DNA from: Rubrobacter sp.
Lineage (GTDB): Bacteria; Actinomycetota; Rubrobacteria; Rubrobacterales; Rubrobacteraceae
Direction of reading: 5' to 3'
Assembly (NCBI GenBank): GCA_019247245.1
Contig: JAFAPF010000203.1
Span: forward strand, 1 to 5,507
DNA length: 5,507 nt
Positions 1 to 5,507 of the stretch are shown piece after piece. A program made the position numbers and the translations under genes. The notes beneath the pieces are model-generated. The model had not been told where the DNA came from. It saw only the letters and a list, made by a program, of their open reading frames with translations, and did no database searches. Within the stretch, counting starts at the first letter, position 1. Each line of letters begins with the position of its first letter.

Positions 1-157
1 GTTTGAAGCGCCGCAAGGCATAGATCATCTAAGGTGGATTGGCTCAAAAGTGATTCTTCTGCACCAAAAGCCCTCTGGGTTGGGGCCAGGGATGTTCTTC
101 ACCTAAAGTGAGTTTTGAACCAAAAGTCTTCTTGTCTTCTAGCAAGGTGGTTATCCT
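1..157. other. Upstream region with no supported gene
   Basis: No reading frame here looks like a recognisable protein on either strand. The forward frame shared with the downstream peptidase is open from the window edge to a TAA near 104 and then meets two more stops, so it could be the tail of something upstream, but nothing in it is recognisable. A short motif ACCAAAAG occurs twice (about 63-70 and 119-126). An AAGGTGG stretch at 144-150 could serve as a Shine-Dalgarno site for a TTG/ATG start at 158/161. Confidence 0.4.
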
Positions 158-236
158 TTGATGGAGAACAAATATATGGGCTATGCTGGCGGTTATGAGC
201 TGCGATACTCTATGCGTGGACGCCCTTTTTATGTCT

Positions 237-240
237 GGAG
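237..240 (+). promoter_or_regulatory. Shine-Dalgarno site favouring the ATG at 248
   Basis: GGAG lies 7 bases before ATG 248. The peptidase family typically begins with a sequence like the one encoded from this ATG (MPRIGDQILDIVVYLY), so this site supports 248 as the original start. The competing start at 158/161 has its own AAGGTGG, so the choice is not settled. Confidence 0.4.
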
Positions 241-247
241 AAAACCC

Positions 248-1159
248 ATGCCGCGTATAGGCGACCAAATATTAGACATCGTGGTTTACCTCTACCACTC
301 TGTTGACGAGGCGAAGGCAGGGGAGAAGATAGACGGTAGCGGATTTTTGGTGGGTGTTCCTTCCGAAACGATTGAAGAGACGTCGACAATATACGCTGTT
401 ACCAATAGCCACGTTGTGAAAAAGGCGGGGAAATCCCCCGTGATAAGGCTCAACACCAGAGACGGATAAATAGACGCTCTTGAAACAAGCGAAGAGAATT
501 GGGTGTTTCACCAAGACGGCGACGATTTAGCAGTGTGCGAGCTGGACATCAGCTCCGCCATATACAAGTTCAAGTTTTTGCCCTTAAACTGGTTTCTTAC
601 TAAAGAGGTCATCGACGAGCACAGTATAGGACCCGGCGACGACGTGTTCATGGTGGGTCGATTTGTTGACCACGCAGGCCACCAGCACAACACCCATCGG
701 GTAAGGTTTGGGCACATCAGCATGATGCCTGGGGAACCTATTTATAATCGAGAGAGGGGGATGTACCAGGTTAGTTTCCTCATTGAGATGTTTTCTCACG
801 GTGGATTTAGCGGCTCTCCTGTGTTCGTTCACATCCCGCCCGGTTCACAGCGTCCGCATGAAGGTATTACCGCATATCGGGAGGTACCTTGGTTGCTAGG
901 CGTAAGTCGGGGACATTTTCGAACCTATGAACAAGTTCTATTGAACGACTAGCTATGTAAAGGCTATGAGGAACCCGCAGACGAAAACTGGGTTGTCCCG
1001 TCCAACTCGGGCCAGTCAGGAGTTGTCCCCGCCTGGACACTACAGGCATTGCTCGATCAAGAGGGGTTAGTCACGGCTAGAAGGCACAGGGACAAGGAAC
1101 TGCGCAAGAGAATGGAGGATAGCTCTTTTACTTTGGACAGCAAGGCAGAAGACGTCTAA
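248..1159 (+). pseudogene. Trypsin-like serine peptidase gene interrupted by two in-frame stops
   Basis: One continuous frame encodes a trypsin-fold serine peptidase of about 300 residues. All three catalytic motifs are visible in the right order: His in TNSHVV (about 409-418), Asp in GDDLAVCELD (about 521-550) and the nucleophile Ser in GGFSGSPVF (about 800-826). A C-terminal segment NSGQSGVVPAWTLQALL after 1000 matches the usual end of these small bacterial peptidases, where the chain returns to the core. The frame is broken by TAA at 467-469, between the His and Asp motifs, and by TAG at 950-952, before the C-terminal segment. It finally ends at TAA 1157-1159. There is no frameshift anywhere. 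The same frame is open upstream to TTG 158, so the protein may have about 30 extra N-terminal residues. No signal peptide or membrane segment is evident, suggesting a cytoplasmic protein. The most likely state is a recently inactivated gene. Stop-codon readthrough is possible but unsupported, and the substrate is unknown. Confidence 0.8.
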
Positions 1160-1378
1160 AAGGCAGGCTCTATCCCTAGCTCGTGCCATGCAGCCGGGGA
1201 AGAGGCCCTTACAGACGACACTCCTTCGGAGTAGAATTCTCTTGAGCAGGTTGGCATCTTTTTTGGCATCATTTTCTTACTACGGACATAAAACTCCTGC
1301 AAACAGGGGGCTCGGAAAGCCTCCCCGGAGAGGGTAGAGTTCGCGGGGCGTCTAAAACGAGTAAAAGGAGTAACGAGG
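1160..1378. other. Intergenic spacer
   Basis: About 220 bases between the peptidase and the 79-codon gene with no supported coding sequence. It contains a small hairpin ACTCC-TTC-GGAGT (1220-1232) that lacks a T-run and so is not a convincing terminator. It also holds a near-tandem duplication of TTGGCATC (1251-1258 and 1263-1270), a candidate promoter, and a GC-rich imperfect stem around 1305-1326 before the next start. Confidence 0.45.
1263..1292 (+). promoter_or_regulatory. Candidate sigma-70-type promoter for the 79-codon gene
   Basis: TTGGCA (1263-1268, 5 of 6 to the -35 consensus) is followed after 18 bases by CATAAA (1287-1292, 4 of 6 to the -10 consensus). It would start transcription near 1299, about 80 bases before the ATG at 1379. 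The -35 lies in the second copy of a short duplicated motif. This is a match by eye only. Confidence 0.3.
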
Positions 1379-1618
1379 ATGGCGAGCCACGGCAAGGAGC
1401 TTCTGGACGAGCATTACGATGATGATCACCTAACCTACGAGGAGATAAGGGAACTTGGGCTGAAGGTTGTAACCGAAAAGGGTGAGACGGTTCCGACCGA
1501 AGAACTGCGAGGCAAGATCTTTCGCATAGTAGATCGGGATGATGCCAGCGGTTATGTGGTGAGTAATATGGAGAGCACTGGTACGAGAACGGTCCTCTGC
1601 TACTTGCAGGCGTCGTAG
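1379..1618 (+). CDS. Small acidic protein of unknown function (79 aa)
   Basis: I do not recognise this protein. The start is well supported: AAGGAG at 1365-1370 sits 8 bases before ATG 1379. The N-terminus is strongly acidic and His-containing (residues about 7-19, with a run of Asp). Next comes a segment TYEEIRELGLKVV that could form a helix, and then a C-terminal half rich in beta-type residues (KIFRIVDRDDASGYVV and RTVLCYLQAS). There is a single Cys near the C-terminus and no membrane segment, so it is probably a small soluble cytoplasmic protein. It ends at TAG 1616-1618, 86 bases before the transporter ATPase. It could be co-transcribed with the transporter from the upstream candidate promoter, but nothing ties its function to metal export. 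The strong ribosome site and clean frame argue that it is a real gene. Confidence 0.7.
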   Translation: MASHGKELLDEHYDDDHLTYEEIRELGLKVVTEKGETVPTEELRGKIFRIVDRDDASGYVVSNMESTGTRTVLCYLQAS

Positions 1619-1704
1619 CCGAAAAGCTAAGGTTCTCGGGCGCTCGAGTAATACGCGTCCGCGTCAGGAAGGAGCCGGATACGCCCTGTGCTACCCTGGG
1701 CGGT

Positions 1705-2418
1705 ATGGAGCCGGATAAGGTAAGGCTTTCGAACGTTCGATACGCCGTGGGTGGGGTGGAGATCCTCAAGGGTGTAACCACCAGCGTTGACATGGGCGAG
1801 GTGGTCTCCATCGTAGGGCCTTCGGGAGCGGGCAAGAGCACCCTGCTGCGTACCGTCAACCGTTTAGTAGAGCCAACATCAGGTGAGATCTTCCTCGACG
1901 GAGTCGCAACGAGCGAGATGAACCCTCTGGAGTTGCGACGGCGGGTCGGGATGGTTTTCCAACTACCGGCGCTCTTTGGAGAGACGGTTGCCGACGTTAT
2001 TCTCTACGGGCTGCGCCTCGTCGGCCGGAGCACCGACGTAAGACATCTACTAGAGTCGGTAGGTTTGAACCCCTCTATAGCTGGTAGAGACCCGCAAAGC
2101 CTCTCGGTGGGCCAGCAGCAGCGGGTCTCCATAGCACGGGCACTGGCGTTGGAGCCAGAGGTTTTGCTGATGGACGAACCTACGAGCGCTTTAGATCAGG
2201 CCGCCAGACAGCGGGTGGAGGATCTCATTGAAGACCTTAACAGCCGCCTAGATCTGACCATCGTGGTCGTAAGCCACGCGTTAGACCAAGTAGAGCGGGT
2301 GGCGGATCGGGTTCTCCTTCTGGTAGACGGCCGCTCGGAGGGCGAGTGGAGCAAGGAGGAGTTCTTCTACGGTAAGGTCGCGAAACAGGTGCGACAGTTC
2401 ATCGCGGGAGAGCTTTAA
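1705..2418 (+). CDS. fetA: FetA-type ABC transporter ATP-binding protein
   Basis: Cytoplasmic ATPase subunit that powers the permease encoded immediately downstream. Members of the FetAB (YbbL/YbbM) family are linked to iron export and oxidative-stress resistance in E. coli. The 237-residue chain has every nucleotide-binding motif: an aromatic A-loop Tyr at 13, Walker A GPSGAGKS at 38-45, Q-loop Gln at 86, a signature motif LSVGQ at 133-137, Walker B plus D-loop in VLLMDEPTSALD at 153-164, and the switch His at 191. The signature has Val in place of the usual first Gly of LSGGQ. The length suits a single-domain ATPase. The start is less certain: AAGGAG lies 30 bases upstream, too far for ATG 1705, and only a poor GGGCGG touches the start. 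The N-terminal sequence nonetheless fits the family. The adjacent FetB permease gives the family assignment; taken alone it would also resemble phosphate-type (PstB-like) ATPases. Confidence 0.88.
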   Translation: MEPDKVRLSNVRYAVGGVEILKGVTTSVDMGEVVSIVGPSGAGKSTLLRTVNRLVEPTSGEIFLDGVATSEMNPLELRRRVGMVFQLPALFGETVADVILYGLRLVGRSTDVRHLLESVGLNPSIAGRDPQSLSVGQQQRVSIARALALEPEVLLMDEPTSALDQAARQRVEDLIEDLNSRLDLTIVVVSHALDQVERVADRVLLLVDGRSEGEWSKEEFFYGKVAKQVRQFIAGEL

Positions 2419-2419
2419 G

Positions 2420-3220
2420 GTGCAGAACCTTGAGACGGTAACTTCGGCTCTCCTGGCATTGAGCCTCGTTGCCGGCGCCATAGGAGTTAGTCGTTACCAG
2501 CGGTTGGATCTAGAACGGGACATAACGGTCGCCGTCGTCCGGTCTTTCGTACAGCTAGCGGCCATCGGCTACGCCATCAACTTTATCTTCGGATTGGAAA
2601 GTTTGGGTTACGTAGTACTACTTCTGGGGGTAATGGTGGCGTTCGCTTCCTGGACCTCCGCCAGCCGGGGAGAGGGGGTGCCAGGAGCGTTCTCTATTTC
2701 TCTCACAGCCATCGGAGTAGCGGCGATAATAACTTTAGGCGTCCTGCTGGCTTTAGAGATAGTGCCTCCGACAGCTAGGTACCTGATACCTTTGGGGGGC
2801 ATGGTCATCGGGAATTCGATGAACACCGCGAGCCTTGTTCTGGGTCGGATCAGGGACGATATAGAAGCTCACGGGCTGGACATAGAGGCAGCGCTGGCGC
2901 TGGGAGCTACGAGCCGCCAGGCTGTTTCGCCTATCCTCAAGACCTCCCTGCAGAGTGCTATGACCCCCTTGATAGATTCTACAAAGACGACGGGGATCAT
3001 CTTTCTGCCGGGAGCTATGGCAGGAATGATCATTGGCGGAGCGGATCCCCTAGAAGCCGTCCGGCTGCAGATCGTGGTGCTCTATATGCTGCTCGGCAGC
3101 GTTTCTATGGCCGCCATCCTAGCGGGTTTGCTCTCGTACCGTTCCTTCTTTACTTCTCGCCATCAACTACATCTCCTCAAGAAACCGACAAGGCGGGATA
3201 AGAGTTCTTTTGAAGGGTGA
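2420..3220 (+). CDS. fetB: FetB-type ABC transporter permease (UPF0014 family)
   Basis: Inner-membrane permease that pairs with the upstream ATPase and probably exports iron or another metal. The 266 residues are close to E. coli FetB in length and strongly hydrophobic, with about seven predicted membrane segments (roughly 5-25, 36-57, 62-80, 91-112, 121-141, 190-207 and 213-240). Family landmarks are clear: GGMVIGNSMN near 126-135, LGATSRQA near 161-168, and IDSTKTTGIIFLPGAMAGMI from about 185. The segment ending FFTSRHQL near 243-250 matches the C-terminal end of E. coli FetB as I remember it. The start is GTG 2420, one base after the ATPase stop, with GGAG at 2407-2410 nine bases upstream, so the two genes should be translationally coupled. 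A basic tail (KKPTRRDK) follows the last membrane segment. The metal itself cannot be told from the sequence. Confidence 0.92.
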   Translation: MQNLETVTSALLALSLVAGAIGVSRYQRLDLERDITVAVVRSFVQLAAIGYAINFIFGLESLGYVVLLLGVMVAFASWTSASRGEGVPGAFSISLTAIGVAAIITLGVLLALEIVPPTARYLIPLGGMVIGNSMNTASLVLGRIRDDIEAHGLDIEAALALGATSRQAVSPILKTSLQSAMTPLIDSTKTTGIIFLPGAMAGMIIGGADPLEAVRLQIVVLYMLLGSVSMAAILAGLLSYRSFFTSRHQLHLLKKPTRRDKSSFEG

Positions 3221-3753
3221 TAGCGGAGACAAGCAGATCGGCGAACCGCGTAGCTACCAGAGCAATGTTTGAGCTAGTCATTTTCATCGGCCTGCAAGCT
3301 TCGGGGAAGAGTACATTCTTCCGCGATCGGTTCGCGGCCACCCACATGCATATCAGCAAGGACCTATTCCGCAATAACAAGAATCGAAACAGAAGGCAGG
3401 TGCAGCTGATCGAAGACGCCATACAGAGGGAAAAATCGGTGATCGTTGATAACACGAACCCAACAGCCGAGGAACGCAAACCACTCATCGAGTTAGGTCA
3501 TCGGTACGGAGCAAAGATGGTTGGGTATTACTTCGAGTCGGAGGTGTGCCGATGCCTGGAGCGTAACCGGCAGCGCACGGGAAAGGCCCGAGTACCGGAC
3601 GTAGCGCTGTACGCGACGGCTAAAAAACTGGTGCGCCCCTCGTATCTAGAGGGGTTCGACGAGCTGTTCTACGTACACATCACCAGCGACTCCACGTTCG
3701 ATGTTCTAGCATGCGCCGACGGAGCGGATGTACACAAAAAGCTTGGCGGCTAA
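3217..3753 (+). CDS. P-loop kinase of the AAA_33 / polynucleotide-kinase-like family
   Basis: A small soluble ATP-dependent kinase or ATPase. Counting from ATG 3265, the P-loop GLQASGKS is at residues 9-16. The segment HISKD near 29-33 is the usual site of the substrate-side Asp, and VIVDNTNPTAEER at 59-71 is the second conserved strand. CLERNRQRTGKARVPD near 97-112 is the arginine-rich lid followed by the VPD motif. These features are shared with T4 Pnkp-type 5'-hydroxyl kinases, but the true substrate is unknown. No phosphatase or ligase domain is present. Two starts are possible: GTG 3217 overlaps the fetB stop (GTGA) and gives 178 residues, while ATG 3265 gives 162 residues and a family-like N-terminus (MFELVIFIGLQ). 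Neither has a good ribosome site, so I keep the overlapping start with caution. The gene reads as the last of the fetAB operon. Confidence 0.82.
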   Translation: MIAETSRSANRVATRAMFELVIFIGLQASGKSTFFRDRFAATHMHISKDLFRNNKNRNRRQVQLIEDAIQREKSVIVDNTNPTAEERKPLIELGHRYGAKMVGYYFESEVCRCLERNRQRTGKARVPDVALYATAKKLVRPSYLEGFDELFYVHITSDSTFDVLACADGADVHKKLGG

Positions 3754-3828
3754 GAAAGTGTTCATCTTCGAGCATCGAACCTACGAACCGGGTTGTAAGC
3801 TACGGAGGTGGAAGAATGCTTGTCTAGC

Positions 3829-3950
3829 GTGGCAAGGTATATAGGGATATCGGGCGCCGGAGTTGGGTACACCGACATGTAGAGTGGGGCCGTCGAGGCC
3901 AAGTAGGATGTAGCTAATCACGTAGGTAGTGGGGCCGGTACAGGCCAGAG
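3829..3950 (+). pseudogene. Possible remnant of a TIGR00725/SLOG-type gene
   Basis: From GTG 3829 the frame reads VARYIGISGAGVGYTD, which resembles the N-terminal strand and Gly loop of TIGR00725 (Rossmann-type, LOG-like) proteins. It then meets TAG at 3880-3882 and another TAG at 3904-3906, with Gly/Ala-rich sequence continuing beyond. No downstream part of such a protein is seen before the zinc-ribbon gene begins at 3974. This is a resemblance over some 16 residues only and could be chance. Confidence 0.2.
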
Positions 3951-3951
3951 T
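3883..3951 (+). repeat. Pair of imperfect direct repeats with small GGCC hairpins
   Basis: Two copies of an AGTGGGGCC...AGGCC...AGT unit occur at 3883-3904 and 3928-3951, 45 bases apart start to start. In each, GGCC pairs with GGCC across a loop of 5 or 6 bases. Each copy is preceded by a nearby GTAG. They end about 22 bases before the zinc-ribbon start codon, so they could be an operator or leader element, or a chance duplication in decayed sequence. Confidence 0.35.
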
Positions 3952-3973
3952 TCCAAGAGAGGGGTGAGATTCT

Positions 3974-4177
3974 ATGACAGACACGAGGTTTGTCTGCTCG
4001 GTATGTCGGAGTGTGTTCTCGGAGCACCAAGCTGGCATGAACGTAGCTGATCCCGAGGAAGACCAGATCAGGTGTCCCAGCTGTGGCTCGGCCTTGATAG
4101 AGCCTGATCACTTTGCTCCGGATGAACCGGTAATAGACCCGCTTGAGGGGCCCGAGCAGGAGGAGTACGGTTTGTAA
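3974..4177 (+). CDS. Small zinc-ribbon protein (67 aa)
   Basis: Residues 8-11 (CSVC) and 34-37 (CPSC) form two CxxC knuckles 22 residues apart, a classic zinc ribbon that binds one structural Zn. The C-terminal third (from about residue 42) is acidic and Pro-rich (EPDHFAPDEPVIDPLEGPEQEE) and probably disordered. The start ATG 3974 is preceded by an AGGGGTGA stretch that can act as a ribosome site. The frame is intact with all four Cys. It ends 27 bases before the archease relic, so it was probably the first gene of the zinc-ribbon, archease, rtcB operon. A role as an RNA- or protein-binding accessory to the ligase is conceivable, but the sequence does not show it. It may also belong to the broad FmdB-like group of regulators. 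Confidence 0.72.
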   Translation: MTDTRFVCSVCRSVFSEHQAGMNVADPEEDQIRCPSCGSALIEPDHFAPDEPVIDPLEGPEQEEYGL

Positions 4178-4204
4178 AGCCTCACGTACTGTGTACACGA
4201 AGCA

Positions 4205-4622
4205 GTGATCAGGATGCTAGACCACACCGCAGACGCCGGGTTCGAGATAGGGGCCCCAACGCTTGAGGCCTTACGAGGCCCGGCGGGCGCTGCTTATGAC
4301 GATGTTTGATCGGCCGTCGGAAAGAGGCGAGGAACAGCATCCGGTACGGCTGTCGGCCACGGACCTGGAGATCCTCCTGGTGTGTTGGATCAACGAGTTC
4401 GTCTACCTCGTTCAGAGCGTCGGGTTCGTACCGGTAAGTACGCAGATCCTGATCCGGGAAGCCGATACTGTGGAGGCTTCTTCCTCGAGGCGCACCTCGC
4501 CGGCGCGGTGTTGGATTTGAAGAGCTACGGTTGGCAGGGTGAGATAAAGAGCGCTACATTGCACGGCTTGGCCGTGGTCCGAAGGAGAGGGTTGGCAGGC
4601 GCGAGTGACTCCGGACCTTTGA
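4205..4622 (+). pseudogene. Archease, inactivated by at least three frameshifts
   Basis: Archease is the small activator that helps RtcB turn over during RNA ligation. Its pieces appear in order but in changing frames. From GTG 4205 (or ATG 4214), RMLDHTADAGFEIGAPTLEA carries the family N-terminus. Near 4268-4273 the frame moves by one base, and YEARRALLMTMFD followed by ATDLEILLVCWINEFVYL continues. Near 4460-4475 it returns to the first frame with LDLKSYGWQGEIKSATLHGL, the conserved core. Near 4585-4592 it shifts again to end GWQARVTPDL at TGA 4620-4622, matching the family ending WxARVIFDV. The total of about 139 codons is normal for the family, so the losses are single-base indels rather than large deletions. 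The metal-binding Asp residues of the HTAD and terminal FD-type motifs are still encoded. It lies 23 bases before rtcB. Confidence 0.85.
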
Positions 4623-4634
4623 GGGCTTTCCGAG

Positions 4635-4640
4635 AAGGAG
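4635..4640 (+). promoter_or_regulatory. Shine-Dalgarno site of the rtcB relic
   Basis: AAGGAG lies 5 bases before ATG 4646. It fixes the start of the rtcB relic and shows that it was translated as a separate gene, not as an extension of the archease frame that happens to run into it. Confidence 0.6.
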
Positions 4641-4645
4641 CGGCC

Positions 4646-5507
4646 ATGAAGATCGAGCATCTCTCCGGATTCAAGCACCGCATCCCCAAAGAGGGAAGGA
4701 TGGCGGTGAATGCAACCTTCTACGCCTCCGGGGACATACTTGAGGATCTCAAGGCCGAGGGTTATGCCTCGCTGCGCCAGCTCTGTAACGTGGCGACGCT
4801 ACCTCGTATAGTCGAGCCGACGCTGTGCGTGCCGGATATCCACTGGGGTACGAAGTGCATCCCGTCAGGGGTGGACCGAGCCGGAGTGACGTCGAGCTGG
4901 GTAGGAAGGACATCGAAGAGATACTGGTCGAGGGAGCCACTCCGCTCATGAATCGGGGATACAAGGTGCCAGATGGTCTGGATTACATGTAGTCTCGTGG
5001 GTGGTTCCCGGCTGCGGGCTCCGAACGCGTCTCCAGGAGAGCGTACGAGCGCGGCGGCTCGCAGCTTGGCACCTTGGGGTCCGGCACCCACTTCCTCGAG
5101 TGTAGTGCGTGGACGAGATCTACGACAAGGAAGCGGCCCGGGCTTTCGGTCTCTCTCGGGCAAATCACTATCCTTATCCACAGCGGCTCCCGTGGCCTCG
5201 GACACCAGGTTTGCCAGTACTACGTAGAGCGCTTTATACGGGCGGCGCCTAGATACGGCATCGAGCTCGTGGACCGACAGCTCGCTGCCGCCATAGAGAG
5301 CCCGGAGGGCAAAGCTTACCTCACAGCTATGTTCGGTGCAGCCAACTTCGCTTTCGCGAACCGGCAACTCATCTCGCACTTTACCCGGGGGGCTTTTGGG
5401 CTGGCTGGGTTCGGTTCGAAAGATCATCGTTTGAGTGTTCTCTATGACCTTGCACACAACAACGCAAAGTTTGAGAGGCATGGTGGCTGTGAAGTGCTGA
5501 TGCATCG
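4646..5507 (+). pseudogene. rtcB: RtcB RNA ligase, decayed (3' end beyond the window)
   Basis: RtcB joins RNA 2',3'-cyclic phosphate or 3'-phosphate ends to 5'-OH ends using GTP and Mn. The N-terminus is clear from ATG 4646: HRIPKEGRMAV, then NVATLPRIVEPTLCVPDIHWG ending at 4849. The text then jumps to IPSGV (4859-4873), a block that normally lies some 65-80 residues later. The skipped part includes the GGVGxDINCG motif with the metal-binding Asp and Cys. Further damage: a frameshift near 4883-4891, a TAG at 4990-4992 where Glu is usual, a frameshift near 5101-5109 and another near 5155-5160. Recognisable pieces continue throughout: KDIEEILVEGA, QLGTLGSGTHFLE (the usual Asn of GNH is Thr), VDEIYDKEAARAFGL, IHSGSRGLGHQV and YDLAHNNAKFE. 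Several catalytic His residues are thus still encoded. The final guanylylated His would lie past the window edge. No active ligase can be made from this copy. Confidence 0.9.

Noticed and set aside
467..952. Genome-wide reassignment of TAA or TAG
   Set aside because: Intact genes in the window end normally at TAG (1616), TAA (2416, 3751, 4175) and TGA (3218), so a general code change is not supported.
1220..1232. Hairpin ACTCC-TTC-GGAGT as a terminator
   Set aside because: The stem is only 5 bp and no T-run follows.
1269..1859. Minus-strand frame of 196 codons
   Set aside because: It spans the intergenic region, the whole 79-codon gene and the fetA Walker A region in antisense. Its translation is Ser/Pro/Arg-rich with no domain.
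3767..3779. TTCGA-GCA-TCGAA inverted repeat after the kinase gene as a terminator
   Set aside because: The stem is short and AT-balanced with no T-tract. It fits chance.
3781..4198. Overlapping minus-strand frames opposite the spacer and zinc-ribbon gene
   Set aside because: There is no recognisable domain, and they are antisense to a well-supported zinc ribbon with paired CxxC motifs.
4263..4520. Stand-alone 85-codon protein
   Set aside because: It is the middle fragment of archease between two frameshifts, with no ribosome site at its apparent start.
4382..4951. A single forward 189-codon protein
   Set aside because: It is an accidental fusion: its first part is out of frame with archease, its middle is the archease core, and its end is the RtcB N-terminus, which has its own start and ribosome site at 4646.
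4762..5505. Long minus-strand frame of 247 codons opposite rtcB
   Set aside because: The plus strand here encodes recognisable RtcB motifs in several frames. The reverse frame shows no motif, and its length follows from the GC-rich antisense of a coding sequence.
1..5507. CRISPR array, tRNA, rRNA, transposase or integrase
   Set aside because: I saw no regularly spaced repeats, no tRNA-like cloverleaf with CCA-type ends, no rRNA sequence and no transposase or integrase motifs on either strand.

Overview
This 5.5 kb window comes from a bacterial chromosome of moderately high GC. The mix of ATG, GTG and possible TTG starts, the FetAB-type transporter and the archease-RtcB pair would suit a high-GC lineage such as Actinobacteriota (Rubrobacter-like). 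That placement is an inference from gene style, not a proof. All recognisable genes lie on the + strand.

Layout: (1) About 158-1159 is a trypsin-like serine peptidase gene. Its reading frame is preserved from end to end, with His, Asp and Ser motifs in place, but it is cut by two in-frame stop codons (TAA 467-469, TAG 950-952). (2) 1160-1378 is a spacer with a candidate promoter. It leads into an intact 79-codon gene of unknown function (1379-1618). (3) 1705-3753 is a compact intact block: the ATPase and permease of a FetAB (YbbL/YbbM, UPF0014) metal-export ABC transporter, then a P-loop kinase related to the polynucleotide-kinase family whose first possible start overlaps the permease stop. 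(4) 3754-3973 is a non-coding or decayed spacer. It holds a pair of imperfect direct repeats and a possible remnant of a TIGR00725/SLOG-type gene. (5) 3974-4177 is an intact small zinc-ribbon protein. (6) 4205 to the window end is an archease-rtcB RNA-ligation operon that is plainly dead. The archease has at least three frameshifts. rtcB has a frame-preserving internal deletion that removes the catalytic Asp/Cys motif region, three frameshifts and one nonsense codon, and it runs off the window.

How it fits together: an intact core (metal exporter plus kinase, and two small proteins) sits between two loci in decay. The protease damage is light, so it is either a recent pseudogene or, less likely, a stop-readthrough gene. 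The RNA-ligase operon is much further gone. The kinase just upstream of an archease-RtcB relic suggests, by inference only, that this neighbourhood once carried an RNA-repair set. I did not find a convincing new defence or mobile system here.
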